Below are positions 35,631-46,915 of a DNA stretch of 64,000 nucleotides, piece by piece. The stretch comes from Saccharomycopsis fibuligera x Saccharomycopsis cf. fibuligera (taxonomy: Eukaryota; Ascomycota; Saccharomycetes; Ascoideales; Saccharomycopsidaceae). The first letter of the stretch is position 1. Each line of letters opens with the position of its first letter. A program made the position numbers and the translations under genes. The stretch lies in contig CP012809.1 of NCBI GenBank assembly GCA_001936135.1, forward strand, positions 1,103,501 through 1,167,500, given 5' to 3'. The notes beneath the pieces are model-generated. The model was not told where the DNA came from. It searched no databases and was given only the letters and a program-made list of their open reading frames with translations.

Positions 35631-36573
35631 TTAGTGGTGAGATGGTCCAATAATCTTGATTGGAGAGACATAGGTACTGATAGCTGCTCTGATACTGGTC
35701 CAAGCAGTCACTATTGGTTTTGGAATCTTTTGGTTTGTATACAAAAACTGGTTAATTCTGAGATCATAGCTTTGAATGATGGTCTTCATATGAATGCTAT
35801 CATCAAACCTAAGCTTCACGAAAGCAATGTAAAGGGCGGTTAGCGTGAATGTTCTTATGGCGACTGTTGGACCTGTTTTAAAGACCATAATAACAGTTCT
35901 AATGCATGCAAAAATCAATTGAAGTAGCACCGTTAATTCCAAATTTGCGGCAACGAATAATGAATTCTCATAGTATTTCTTTGTGAAAGCGCTAATTTTC
36001 GATTTAACACGAAGAGCAGAGTTGCCCAAAATATTGTTGTTGAGATAGTTCAAAGAGTGAAAGAGTGAATATATCGCAAATGGGTATAATGCGCCTTGAA
36101 GGTATCTCATGATATCGTGATTAGCCAAAAAGAGTATGGACAATAACAAGTAGAGAGAATTATTATTTGTCAAAAAGAAAAAGGGCTCAGTAAACATGGT
36201 TTTGACAATTCTGTTGAAAGAATAACTCTTAAAAAGCACTACGGAGTAGCATAGTATTATTGAGTATATTGTATAAGTAAACCAGGTTGTCGATGCTGAT
36301 GATAGCGGTCTGAATATGGTCACCAAAGAATGAGCAAGTGTATTGATGACAGTGAACGAATGGCCAACAAACCAAAGGAAGTGGGTGTTCTAAAAGAAAT
36401 TGTTAGTATTAACAACCTCAAGCAAGGTGTAACACTTAATGGCAATCCATGACCTTTCAAAGTTTGAATTAGAACAATAAGATCGAGGATGCACTAAGCG
36501 GCAAAAAGCCGAAACTTACCAAAGCAAAAGAAGATGGAGCGCTTCTTTGAACGCTTCTTCTGGAGGTTGGCAT
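35631..36573 (-). CDS. POM33: Pom33/Per33 (TMEM33-family) membrane nucleoporin, one intron (270 aa)
   Basis: Pom33-type proteins are multi-span ER/nuclear-envelope proteins that help distribute nuclear pores and bind reticulons. Exon 1 is 36520-36573 (MPTSRRSVQRSAPSSFAL). The intron is 36390-36519? with donor GTAAGT at 36519 and acceptor at 36390, with TACTAAC near its end. Exon 2 is 35631-36389, beginning NTHFLWFVGHSFTVINTLAH. At least four hydrophobic segments occur (for example TWFTYTIYSIILCYSVVLF, LYLLLSILFLA, LTVLLQLIFACIRTVIMVF). Joined length is close to Saccharomyces Pom33 (279 aa). It shares a 1.3-kb divergent promoter region with TUB2. The exact family member (Pom33 versus Per33) is not settled. 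Confidence 0.85.
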
Positions 36574-37886
36574 TAGGGAAATATGGTGACGGTTATTGTA
36601 GTAGCAGTTGTTTCTAGCAAAGATAAAAGCTATGCTGGATGACTATGGGCTGGTAAAGTACTGTATTGCGTGGAGCTTTTGCTAGCTTTCCTTATGATGC
36701 AAAGGGCAGATCTTTTTACTTTTTTGTTCTTTTTCGCTCAACAAAGAAGCGGCAGAGATGAGCAGAAATTTGGATTTTCTCCGGCTTCCAGTAATAACAA
36801 AGGCGGTGAGTGGGCTGGCGTGTAAAAAAAAAATGATGTGAATGAGAGTAGAAGAAGTAACAGTGGCAATAAACAAGTCAAGAAGAAAGAGAATCAAAGG
36901 GAAAGAAAAATTATCACTAAGCGAATGAAGGAAACCAAAAGGAAATGAGAAACAACTGTTTTAATAGAAAATACCACAGAAAATTGCCGAAATCGTCAAG
37001 GAAGCCGGTGGGCAATTGTTGCTGAGGCCCAGGGCTACGGGTCCTCTGCCTCGAGTGAGATTTTCTTTCGTATCCATACGGCAATAATTCCCCCCTCCCT
37101 CACTGCCACCGCTAAAGATCTCTATATAAATATCGCTATTGTGGCTACATCACCGGTATCAAATAGTTAATACCGTACTTTCCAAAAAGGGGATAGATAG
37201 CTATCTTTTTGTCTGTTCCCAGAAATAACGAGCCAGACAGTGCTTCCTGTTACAGTGTCTGTCTGCCATCCTTTAAACACCAATACAAGTACCCAGCAGT
37301 AACTTATCCATTTTAATACTGTTATTCGCTTTAAAGCCACCACGGCGCTTGCCTGAGCATTTACTAGCGCGCACCCGCTAAGCGCTCTGCCATAGCGCTA
37401 GCGCTGTCCAGCGGAGTATAGCTCAGAATATTTGCATGCTAACGCGCCACATGACAGAGCTTATCTTATGTGGACAGGGCTCATATCTGCATTTTTGATA
37501 TATCATGTGACATTATCGATCACATGCCCCGTAGCGTGTCCTTATTCATAATCGGTGTGATACATGCATACACATAATCTTATAAGCATTGTGATGCATA
37601 CAGACGCCTAGCAAAGCAGGAAGCGCAGCGGCAGTAAACAAAAACAAATAAAACCAGAGGGTTTCCCGGCTTGGGCCTCAGCGGTGGCAGGCGTGTGCGT
37701 GCGCTGTCCAGCTCGCCTTTGGCTTTGTTTTGTTTATTTACTTTTTCCTGATTTTTTTGTTACAGGATATGGAAAATTTTGGCCCTTATTTTTCTTCTCT
37801 TTTTCTTCCTGTTTTCTCTTGTTTGTCTCTTTTGTTCCATTCAGTCCATCGCTATTAGTGTCTAGTGTACTGCTTATACCCCAATC
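36574..37886. promoter_or_regulatory. Divergent POM33/TUB2 promoter region
   Basis: This 1.3-kb noncoding region contains a perfect 12-bp palindrome AGCGCTAGCGCT (37394-37405) and an inverted repeat CATGTGA-N9-TCACATG (37504-37526). A TATATAAATA box lies at about 37122-37131. The CT-rich stretch before 37887 suits transcription starts of TUB2. No gene is supported in it. Confidence 0.55.
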
Positions 37887-39847
37887 ATGAGAGAAATCGT
37901 ATGTCCAGGGTGATTTTCCACCAAAATATTTTCCAAAATCCGCTGCTCGAATCTACTCGTTGTATTGGCGCTTCCCACCTTAGATCTGATCACTTGGCCA
38001 CAACTCCAGCGGTTGATTGAGTGATAGGAATTATGCCAGACTTTGTGTGCGTGTTATATGCAACTCACAGAGTGTTGCCACAACCAGCTACGCGCCAACG
38101 AGTAGATTTGATGGTGGGCATCTCAAGCACAAGAATTTCATCTTACTAACACGTCTTTCTAGATTCATTTATCCACCGGTCAATGTGGTAACCAAATTGT
38201 ATGTCTTTGTTTTGTTTATATTGTGTCTTTGTATGTCCTGGAAAACGTTAAAAGAGTGCTCACAAAATCAATACCATCTTTCAGTTAGTTCAGCCATAGA
38301 AGTAGATCATAATTACTCTAAATTCAAATAATGTTCATCAGTGTGATACTTACTATCAGAGTTACATTTGACGCAAAAAAAAAAAAAAAAAAAACAATAA
38401 CAATGAAGCGATATACATATTCAATAACAATTATTCATCCCGAATTGCAACCTTTTAAATCAAATCAAACTAGAAAGTTTTCTAGAACATGACAAGGGAT
38501 TTTCATTGCCGAGCTATAGAACTAAATACTAACATATTGTAGGGTGCTGCTTTCTGGCAAACCATTTGTGGCGAACATGGTCTTGATGACTCTGGTAACT
38601 ACCATGGCAACAACGAGTTGCAAAAATCACGTTTAAACGTTTATTTCAATGAAGCCATGAGCGGTAAATACGTTCCTCGTGCTGTTTTGGTTGACTTGGA
38701 GCCAGGTACCATTGACGCTGTTCGTTCCTCTAAGATCGGTAACTTGTTCCGTCCTGACAATATGATCTTTGGTCAATCTTCTGCTGGTAATGTGTGGGCT
38801 AAAGGTCACTACACTGAAGGTGCCGAATTAGTCGACTCAGTTTTGGATGTTATTAGACGTGAAGCTGAGGGATGTGACTCTTTGCAAGGTTTCCAAATCA
38901 CCCACTCTTTAGGTGGTGGTACTGGTTCTGGTATGGGTACTTTGTTGATCTCTAAAATTTGTGAAGAATTCCCAGACAGAATGATGGCTACTTTCTCTGT
39001 TGTTCCTTCTCCAAAAACTTCTGATACTGTTGTTGAACCATATAACGCCACCTTGTCTGTCCACCAATTGGTTGAAAACTCTCAAGAAACTTTCTGTATT
39101 GATAATGAAGCCTTGTACGACATTTGTTTGAGAAATTTGAAATTGGCCCAACCAAAATACGAAGATCTTAACCATTTGGTTTCTTCTGTCATGTCTGGTG
39201 TTACTACCTCTTTGCGTTATCCTGGTCAATTGAACTCTGATTTGAGAAAATTGGCTGTTAACTTGGTTCCTTTCCCACGTTTGCATTTCTTCATGGTTGG
39301 TTATGCTCCATTGACTTCCATCAAATCCAGATCATTCAGTTCTTTGTCTGTGCCAGAATTGACTCAACAATTGTTTGACGCTAGAAACATGATGGCTGCT
39401 TCGGATCCAAAGCATGGCCGTTACTTGACTGCCGCCGCTTTCTTCCGTGGTAAGGTCTCTGTCAAAGAAGTTGAAGACGAAATGCACAAGGTTCAAACCA
39501 GAAACTCCACCGACTTTGTTGAGTGGATTCCAAATAATGTGCAAACTGCTGTTTGTTCTGTTCCACCAATTGATGTTGACATGAGCGCCACTTTCATTGG
39601 TAACTCCACTTCTATTCAACAATTATTCAAGAGAGTTGGTGATCAGTTTAGTGCTATGTTCCGTAGAAAAGCTTTCTTGCATTGGTATACCTCTGAAGGT
39701 ATGGATGAAATGGAATTCACCGAAGCCGAATCTAACATGAATGATCTTGTTGCTGAATATCAACAATACCAAGAAGCAGGAATTGACTACGAAGATGAAG
39801 AACTTGAATATGCTGACGAAGCTCCTATTGATGATATGATGGAGTAA
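37887..39847 (+). CDS. TUB2: Beta-tubulin, two introns (450 aa)
   Basis: Beta-tubulin pairs with alpha-tubulin in microtubules of the spindle and cytoplasm. Exon 1 is 37887-37898 (MREI), intron 1 is 37899-38162 (GTATGT, TACTAAC). Exon 2 is 38163-38198 ([12 protein letters not shown]). Intron 2 is 38199-38542 (GTATGT, TACTAAC at 38527, containing an A20 run), and exon 3 is 38543-39847 ([13 protein letters not shown] onward). The GTP-binding GGGTGSGMG and the acidic tail [18 protein letters not shown] are present. Two introns at codons 4 and 16 match the known Candida albicans TUB2 structure. Codon bias is strong and no CTG was noted. Confidence 0.97.
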
Positions 39848-40496
39848 GTTTGAACGATGTTGCTGAAGAAATATAATACAAATGCATTGGAGCTACGGTT
39901 TATTACTGGTTAGTGTTGGTTCCCTTGGCAAATTTTTTGATAACCTTTTTTGTTACTTTTTTTCATTAATAATTTTTGAGATGCTTTTTTACTCTTACTT
40001 TCGTGTTCTTTTTATACTATTTTTTTAATTTGTTAGTTTAATTTTTTCATTTTTACCACCCTTTATTATTAGTCATACAAATATCCTCAATTTCTTTTAC
40101 CCCAAAGTTCAAAATGGTTATTTTGTTTATCATTAGACCCCTCGCGTTATTTAGCCACTAGCTTCTGTTCATTCATAGAAAACGGAGAGTTGAGGCTTAC
40201 GCTCATCAATGACTAGGTATTCGCTTTTTAATATACCCGCAAATTTTCAATTTAATCTCCTGTGCAATTCTTACCAAAATTGGCTTGTAGTTTCATTGGG
40301 TACATATAAAGTCAATAGCTGTTTTTGTACTATCAAAAGAGAAAATTTTTGTAGTGATTATGCAAAGGCTATAATGCTACCATCAAAATAAACTCTACCT
40401 AATATTGAAAAAAAAAAAAAAAGGTAAAACCAAAAGAAAAAAATATATAAAAAGAAAAGAAATTAGAAGTAAATTTGAAAAATAATAAAATAACAT
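39848..40496. other. Convergent 3' intergenic, TUB2/RRN6
   Basis: This AT-rich spacer has T-runs after TUB2 and an A-run at about 40409-40422 ahead of the RRN6 stop. No gene was recognised. Confidence 0.55.
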
Positions 40497-43379
40497 TTAT
40501 GCAAATCCACCCCTTTTCTTTTTTTTCTTTCTGGTAGGTGCCCTGACGGCTCCTTGAGACAAGGATATACCTAAGGGCGGTTGCTGCAGTTTACTTGAGG
40601 TACCCTCGCCTGCTCCAGCAGACATAGTTGACATAAATGCGGGCTGTGAAACCGATAGTCCTGCTTTTAACTTGCGCTTTTTTTTGCTTGATTTTTGGCT
40701 GTTGCTGGTAAATGACGGGGCGGTGGAGATTACTGGAACAGGGCCAAAATATTGCTGAGATGCTTGAGAATCAGCAATTGTGTCATTCATGAATTGTTGA
40801 GAGTACATTGATTGTGATGGGTCATAAAGTTGCGATTGTGCTAAGTATTGGGTTTGCACTTGCGGTATTTCCCAGTCAGTAGGAGAGTCAGATGCCAGTT
40901 CGTTCCAGTCTTGAAGGATAAACCGCATTCGTGGATGAACTTTCTCCGGTTTAAAATTTTTCAAAATTACCCCTGTTCCTTCTTCGGCGGTATTAAGCTC
41001 TTGGAAGTCGGTGTCCTCGTCAGTCAGTTCAAACATTAATTGGTCAAACTCATTCCTTTGGCTCCGACTATCTGGGAATTTAAAAGGAAACTTGCAAATG
41101 TCAGTTTTGAGAAATTTTATCAAATCATCCAAAAACATAAATGCACAATTTTTAGCTATTTTTGTAAGCTTTTTATCGCCGGGTTCTTCCCTTAAAGTTA
41201 CGGATTTGTTTAAAATTTTGTGGAGCTGTTCGATGCCGTTCAAATTAATGTCCTCATTCTGGATATCAACATCATAAATTTCTTTCAAAGTCAATGTCAA
41301 AATCAGTCTCTGGTATTCTGAAAAATCACCCAATTTTGCATCTTTATTAGCACCCGTCTTGATTCTGCTACTAGAACAACTAATCAACTGATTGTGTACT
41401 TTTTGTACGCTTCCTACGTTCCCGACATCGGCCATCATTCTCAAAAAATCATATTTTGGTAATGTAGCTGTATTTACCACAATGTTGTCGGTAATTGTCT
41501 TTTCGAAAAATCTTTTTTCTATTGCTTCCGTATCATCATCTTCTAGTTCAGCTTTTCTATATCTGTAAATTACTGCATTTGAGTTGCTGGAAATCAAAGT
41601 TCTATTAATTTCATAACTGGTGGAGATTTGGAACACGGCAAAATAAACGTGATTGCATGTAACCTCACTAGGCAATTTCTTGGTTGATTCTTTAGTATTT
41701 TCGTCATTGTGTTGATTATCATTATCATCATCATCAGTATCATCATCATCAATTGCCACAAACTCAGAAGAAAGAAATTTCTTGCGAGACAATGAGGGCT
41801 TAACTTTATATTTAAGTCTATTTCTGCGAAGCTCCTCTTCTGCTGATAAAAAATGCACAGGCAACAAAAACGTATTGCGGATAATGGTGTCCGTTTTTAA
41901 TTTTATAAAAATTGGATCATTGAGTATTCTGTGTAAACCTAGCTGTTTGTCGAAACCGAACTGATAAAAAAACTTTGATGAATGAATTTGAGAATGTACT
42001 GCTAACATGTACTTTCTATCACCTTTAGCATAATCGCCAATAGCATTCAACGAAAACCTCAAGGAAAAATCTTCTGGGTTTAAGTAATGTTTCCAACTAA
42101 GAATATGGCTGAACAGTTTCTGTGACGCGTCAAATTTCAACCATAAGATGTCCGTTGACGTCAATAGAAAAATTTCCTCACATTTGTCAACACATCTTTC
42201 CACTTGCAATATCTTAACTTGTTTTTTCTCTGCATAAACCTTCATGGTGCTTGAAGTTTTATTGTCACTGTTTAGCATAATTTTATAGAAGCCGCTTCTG
42301 TTGAAAAAAAATAGCTCATCAACATCACTTCCCCAAATGAGTTTCTTCCAATTTGAGAGTTCTGTTGGTTCATCGATTTGTCCTGACGCGCCACTTTCCA
42401 CAATAGTTCCCGATCTACCAGGTTTAATTTGCCAAACTTGCCAGTTTCCTTTGATGTCTACCGTTGCAAATTGTGTATAGTTCCAGCAATTAAACGACAC
42501 ATCAGCAAATGATTCTTTGGTATGTTTTGCTGCTTGCAAAGATCCAACTAATTCTAATTTGATTCTTTGAGTTTTCCTGGAGACGGCAATTTTGAAGACA
42601 AAAACCTCGAGATCAGTTCGGACAGCCATTAAGTGAGATCTTGCCGTTAGTGGATCCGCTGGTTTACTGAATTCAACTTGTTTGATGACATTGCCAATGT
42701 CCACAGTCACGGGTTTATTCAACAGTGGCACGTCAAATGCAAGCCTCGTTTGTTTGGGCTGACTGTCAACTACTCCTGTCCCATAAATAATTTCTGTTTT
42801 ATCCTTCACCGCACTCAAGTTCAAAATTGATCCAATATCACCAGAAACAAATCCAATCACTCTAATGAAAAGCTCAGTATGCATATAACGAAGCTGTGTA
42901 GTATCCATAACTTTGTCCATCGTTGGGTCAAAAATGTAATTTGAATTCCAATTTTTGGATTCATTGGTAAGCTGGCCCAAAACTTGTGATGGGATAGCTA
43001 AGTTCTTGTCATTGTAATGGTGTATATTAGCTTCACAATCTGCTGCTGGCCCCCTTCTGTTCGCAGTAACAAGCCTCTTTGAAGAGAATCTGACTTTAAA
43101 TAATTTTGACCCATGGTCAGAAGACAAGGAAGCTTTTGGGAACTTCCAAGGATTGTTGCCGTCTATAGAATACGCGTTTTGATCCAGGCGTTGAGCGGCT
43201 TCCTCTCCGCTGCTATCTGAGGCAAAGTCATCTTCCTCGGGAATACAGTACGGATTCCCATTTATGCCATACGTGAGCTGAACACCAAGGTTCCCAGTAT
43301 ATGGCCACATTTGCGCATTTTCTGGTTCTGCTATCTGATCAGCGAGGAAGTACGAAAAGGTATGAATCTCTGTGGCCAT
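40497..43379 (-). CDS. RRN6: RNA polymerase I core factor subunit Rrn6 (960 aa)
   Basis: Rrn6 (TAF1C-like) forms core factor with Rrn7 and Rrn11 and recruits RNA polymerase I to the rDNA promoter. Diagnostic stretches shared with Saccharomyces Rrn6 include YIFDPTMDKVMD, ISFGDIG-like SGDIGSILNL, FATVDIKGNWQVW, ELSNWKKLIW and SWKHYLNPEDFSLR, in the same order, across a WD-like beta-propeller region. A Ser-rich segment and the basic tail RKKKKKRGGFA end the protein, as in Rrn6. An acidic Asp/Asn patch lies near residue 545. The length is near the family norm (894 aa in Saccharomyces). It shares a 282-bp divergent promoter with VMA1. Confidence 0.9.
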   Translation of the reverse strand: MATEIHTFSYFLADQIAEPENAQMWPYTGNLGVQLTYGINGNPYCIPEEDDFASDSSGEEAAQRLDQNAYSIDGNNPWKFPKASLSSDHGSKLFKVRFSSKRLVTANRRGPAADCEANIHHYNDKNLAIPSQVLGQLTNESKNWNSNYIFDPTMDKVMDTTQLRYMHTELFIRVIGFVSGDIGSILNLSAVKDKTEIIYGTGVVDSQPKQTRLAFDVPLLNKPVTVDIGNVIKQVEFSKPADPLTARSHLMAVRTDLEVFVFKIAVSRKTQRIKLELVGSLQAAKHTKESFADVSFNCWNYTQFATVDIKGNWQVWQIKPGRSGTIVESGASGQIDEPTELSNWKKLIWGSDVDELFFFNRSGFYKIMLNSDNKTSSTMKVYAEKKQVKILQVERCVDKCEEIFLLTSTDILWLKFDASQKLFSHILSWKHYLNPEDFSLRFSLNAIGDYAKGDRKYMLAVHSQIHSSKFFYQFGFDKQLGLHRILNDPIFIKLKTDTIIRNTFLLPVHFLSAEEELRRNRLKYKVKPSLSRKKFLSSEFVAIDDDDTDDDDNDNQHNDENTKESTKKLPSEVTCNHVYFAVFQISTSYEINRTLISSNSNAVIYRYRKAELEDDDTEAIEKRFFEKTITDNIVVNTATLPKYDFLRMMADVGNVGSVQKVHNQLISCSSSRIKTGANKDAKLGDFSEYQRLILTLTLKEIYDVDIQNEDINLNGIEQLHKILNKSVTLREEPGDKKLTKIAKNCAFMFLDDLIKFLKTDICKFPFKFPDSRSQRNEFDQLMFELTDEDTDFQELNTAEEGTGVILKNFKPEKVHPRMRFILQDWNELASDSPTDWEIPQVQTQYLAQSQLYDPSQSMYSQQFMNDTIADSQASQQYFGPVPVISTAPSFTSNSQKSSKKKRKLKAGLSVSQPAFMSTMSAGAGEGTSSKLQQPPLGISLSQGAVRAPTRKKKKKRGGFA

Positions 43380-43661
43380 ATTCAGTCGCTAATTGCCAGA
43401 AGCGGAAAACTTCAAATAAAAAAATATTCTGCATATGTGCGTGCGTTTAGTGATTTGGCAGTGTGGGACAGGGTTATGTGCTTATCAGCCTAATTAGTTA
43501 ACATACGCATTACCCGTCGCCCAGCGGCAAATTCCAGGCCAACAAAGCATTCCAATTCGCCTTTAATTGACTCAAGTGAGAAACTGCCAGCCCTATAGCT
43601 CCGTTATCTTCTCAAGACACATACATCAGTTGCTCCTCCCCATCTCAATCCCCCTATAAAA
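43380..43661. promoter_or_regulatory. Divergent RRN6/VMA1 promoter (282 bp)
   Basis: This short bidirectional spacer has a TATAAAAA at about 43655-43662 that abuts the VMA1 ATG, too close to act as its TATA box. No other features were recognised. Confidence 0.5.
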
Positions 43662-46600
43662 ATGGTATGTTTAAAGATCTATATGCTGCTGCTGTTACCG
43701 TTGTATCCTGCTGCGCAATTGGCTGTTAAAAGTGTGGAAAGCAATGCAAGTAAGAATTCCTGAATGTTCTTTAGTACTAACCGCAGTTTTGACAGGCTGG
43801 TGCTATAGAAAACGCTCGTAAAGAAATCAAGCGCCTATCGTTAGACGATAGCAATGAAAGTGACTATGGTCAGATTTACTCTGTATCTGGTCCAGTTGTT
43901 ATTGCCGAAAACATGATTGGTTGTGCTATGTACGAATTGGTCAAGGTCGGTCACGACAACTTGGTTGGTGAAGTCATTAGAATTGATGGTGACAAAGCAA
44001 CCGTGCAAGTTTACGAAGAAACCGCCGGTGTGACCGTGGGTGACCCAGTGTTAAGAACTGGTAAGCCATTATCCGTCGAATTGGGTCCTGGTTTAATGGA
44101 AACCATTTATGATGGTATTCAAAGACCATTAAAGGATATTAAAGACAAATCTCAATCTATTTATATTCCAAGAGGTATCGATGCCCCTGCATTGTCAAGA
44201 ACTGCCCAATATGATTTCCAGCCTGGGTCTTTGAAAGTTGGTGACCACATCACTGGTGGTGACATTTTTGGTTCCATTTACGAAAACTCTTTGCTTAGCG
44301 ACCACAAGATCTTGTTGCCTCCAAGAGCTAGAGGTACCATCACCAATATTGCCGAATCTGGTAGCTATGGCGTTGAAGATGATGTGTTGGAAATTGAATT
44401 CAACGGTAAGAAATACAATTACTCTATGATGCATACATGGCCTGTCAGAGCCCCAAGACCAGTGGCCAGTAAATTATCTGCTGATTATCCATTGTTGACC
44501 GGCCAAAGAGTTTTGGATGCCTTGTTTCCTTGTGTGCAAGGTGGTACTACTTGTATCCCAGGTGCTTTCGGTTGTGGTAAGACTGTTATTTCTCAATCTT
44601 TGTCTAAATATTCCAACTCCGATGTTATTATTTATGTGGGTTGTTTTGCAAGAGGTACGGAAGTCATTATGGCTGATGGTACTGAAAAGAATATCGAGGA
44701 CATTGATGTTGGTCACCAAGTCTTGGGTAAGGATGGTAAACCAAGAAGTGTTGTTGCTTTGCCTCGTGGTGAAGATGAAATGTATGAGGTAACTCAAAAG
44801 TCTAGCCTCAGAGCTTCTGATGATTGCGGAAAAGTGTCTTTCACGTGTAATTCCAACCACAAGTTAGTTCTTGTAACTCCACAAAACATCAGTATTACAA
44901 ATCGCATTCTTTCAAATAACAGTGAGACTTCCGTCAAGTACTTTGGCTTCTCCAATATCACTCTCGAATCTCGTACTGTCCAAGTCGTCGATGAGTTCAC
45001 TAAATCATTTGAACATGAAACTAATGGGGGCTTGGAAGCTGCTAAACAAAAAGCCAATGAGTTTGTTGCTTCCCTCAGCAAGGAAGATTTGCACTGGACT
45101 TTGGAAGCTAGAGATCTTGATCTTTTGAAGGAACATGTCCGTAGAGCAACTCATCAATCTATCAACCCAATTTTGTTAGAAAAACCATTCATTGCTGATA
45201 AGCTTGCTTCTCAAGCTTTGGATTCCAAATATGCTCCAGAAGTTGCATACCTTCTCGGTTTGTGGGTAGCTAGTGACAATTCTGAAAAATCTGCTTTCTC
45301 AATTGACAATGAAATTTACAGCCGTGTTGAAGAATATGCTGAAAAATTGAACTTAGTTGCTGATTCTACATCTGACGAAACTCGTCGTTACGTCACCATC
45401 TCCAAAAAGGGTAAGACTGATAACGTCTTTTCAAGCATTTTGCAAGAATTTGGAGTCGCAAGCAATACCAAATGTGTTCCATCAAGACTTGCTCATGATT
45501 CTTTTAACGTACGTGAAAGCTTCATTGCCGGTATTATTGATTCTGATGGACATGTCAAATATGACAATGAAAGAGATATTTACAACGCTACTATCAAAAC
45601 CATCTTCCCACAAGTTCGTGATGGTCTTATCAAGGTTGCTCGTTCTCTTGGTATTTGCGTTTCAGCTAGTAGCGATGCAGCAAAGGAAAACCATGCAGTT
45701 TTTATGAGTGGTGACAAGGTCTTGGCTTCTGTTCTTAGTAAGTGCGCTTCGTCTGGCAAGAATGCTGCTCATCCAGGAGACTTTAAGCGTGAAGCTACCA
45801 AAATGTACTTTGATATCAAGAAAGTCGGAGTTGACAAATACTATGGTATCACTCTTGAAGATGGCTCTGATCACCAATTCTTGTTATCTAACTTGGCGCT
45901 TGTCCATAATTGCGGTGAACGTGGTAATGAAATGGCTGAGGTTTTGATGGAATTCCCAGAATTGTACACCACTATTGGAGACAGAAAAGAGCCAATTATG
46001 AAACGTACTACTTTAGTTGCTAATACTTCTAATATGCCGGTCGCTGCCAGAGAAGCTTCTATCTACACTGGTATCACTTTGGCTGAATATTTTAGAGATC
46101 AAGGTAAAGATGTTTCCATGATTGCTGATTCTTCTTCTAGATGGGCTGAAGCCTTGAGAGAAATTTCAGGTCGTTTGGGTGAAATGCCTGCCGATCAGGG
46201 TTTCCCAGCCTACTTGGGTGCCAAATTGTCTTCTTTCTACGAAAGAGCTGGTAAAGCAGTTGCCTTGGGTTCTCCAGAAAGGGTTGGATCTGTTTCTATT
46301 GTTGCTGCTGTGTCTCCAGCTGGTGGTGATTTCTCTGATCCAGTTACTACCTCGACCTTGGGTATCACTCAAGTTTTCTGGGGTTTGGATAAAAAATTAG
46401 CTCAAAGAAAACATTTCCCATCTATCAACACCTCCATCTCATACTCTAAATACACTGGTGCTTTGAATAAATATTATGAAGGCAATTATCCAGAATTTCC
46501 AGTATTGAGGGACAGAATCAAGGAAATTTTATCCAATGCTGAAGAATTAGAGCAAGTGGTCCAATTAGTTGGTAAATCTGCTCTTTCCGATTCTGATAAG

Positions 46601-46915
46601 ATTACTTTGGATGTCGCTAATTTGATCAAGGAAGATTTCTTACAACAAAATGGTTACTCTTCATATGATGCTTTCTGTCCAATTTGGAAAACCTATGACA
46701 TGATGAAATCTTTCATCATTTACTACGACGAAGCCCAAAAGGCTGTTTCTAATGGTGCTCAATGGTCCAAATTGGCTGAAACTACTGCTGAAGCTAAACA
46801 CAAGGTTTCTAGTGCCAAGTTCTTTGAGCCAAGTGAAGGTGAAGACGCTGGTAAAGAAAATTTTGACAAGTTGAATAGCTTCCTTTATGAATCTTTTGCT
46901 GAAGCCAGCGAGTAA
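43662..46915 (+). CDS. VMA1: V-ATPase catalytic subunit A with VMA intein, one intron (1040 aa precursor)
   Basis: Subunit A of the V1 sector hydrolyses ATP to acidify the vacuole. Exon 1 is just the ATG (43662-43664). The intron is 43665-43795 (GTATGT, TACTAAC near 43782), and exon 2 is 43796-46915. The protein begins [19 protein letters not shown], like Saccharomyces Vma1. The Walker A loop is GAFGCGKT. An intein of 423 residues interrupts the ATPase just after it, in [14 protein letters not shown], the classic VMA insertion point. Excising it leaves 617 residues, exactly the Saccharomyces mature length. Extein leucines are nearly all TTG/TTA. The precursor must self-splice for activity. 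It shares its promoter region with RRN6. Confidence 0.97.
44642..45910 (+). other. VMA1 intein (423 aa) with homing-endonuclease domain
   Basis: This in-frame protein-splicing element is related to the Saccharomyces VDE (PI-SceI). Splicing residues are intact: Cys1 (CFARGTEV), block B NSNH with H73, C-terminal HN (LALVHN), and Cys+1 of the extein. The endonuclease has two LAGLIDADG motifs. The second, [10 protein letters not shown], keeps its acidic residue (D302). The first reads [11 protein letters not shown] where PI-SceI has YLLGLWIGDG, putting Ser211 at the catalytic Asp position. It is shorter than PI-SceI (454 aa), mainly in the DNA-recognition region. So splicing looks functional and homing probably not (inference). 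Leucine codons differ from the host protein (16 of 34 are CTT/CTC). Confidence 0.95.

Noticed and set aside
37504-37526. TCACATG read as a centromere CDEI element
   Set aside because: No AT-rich CDEII or CDEIII follows and Candida-group centromeres are not of the point type.
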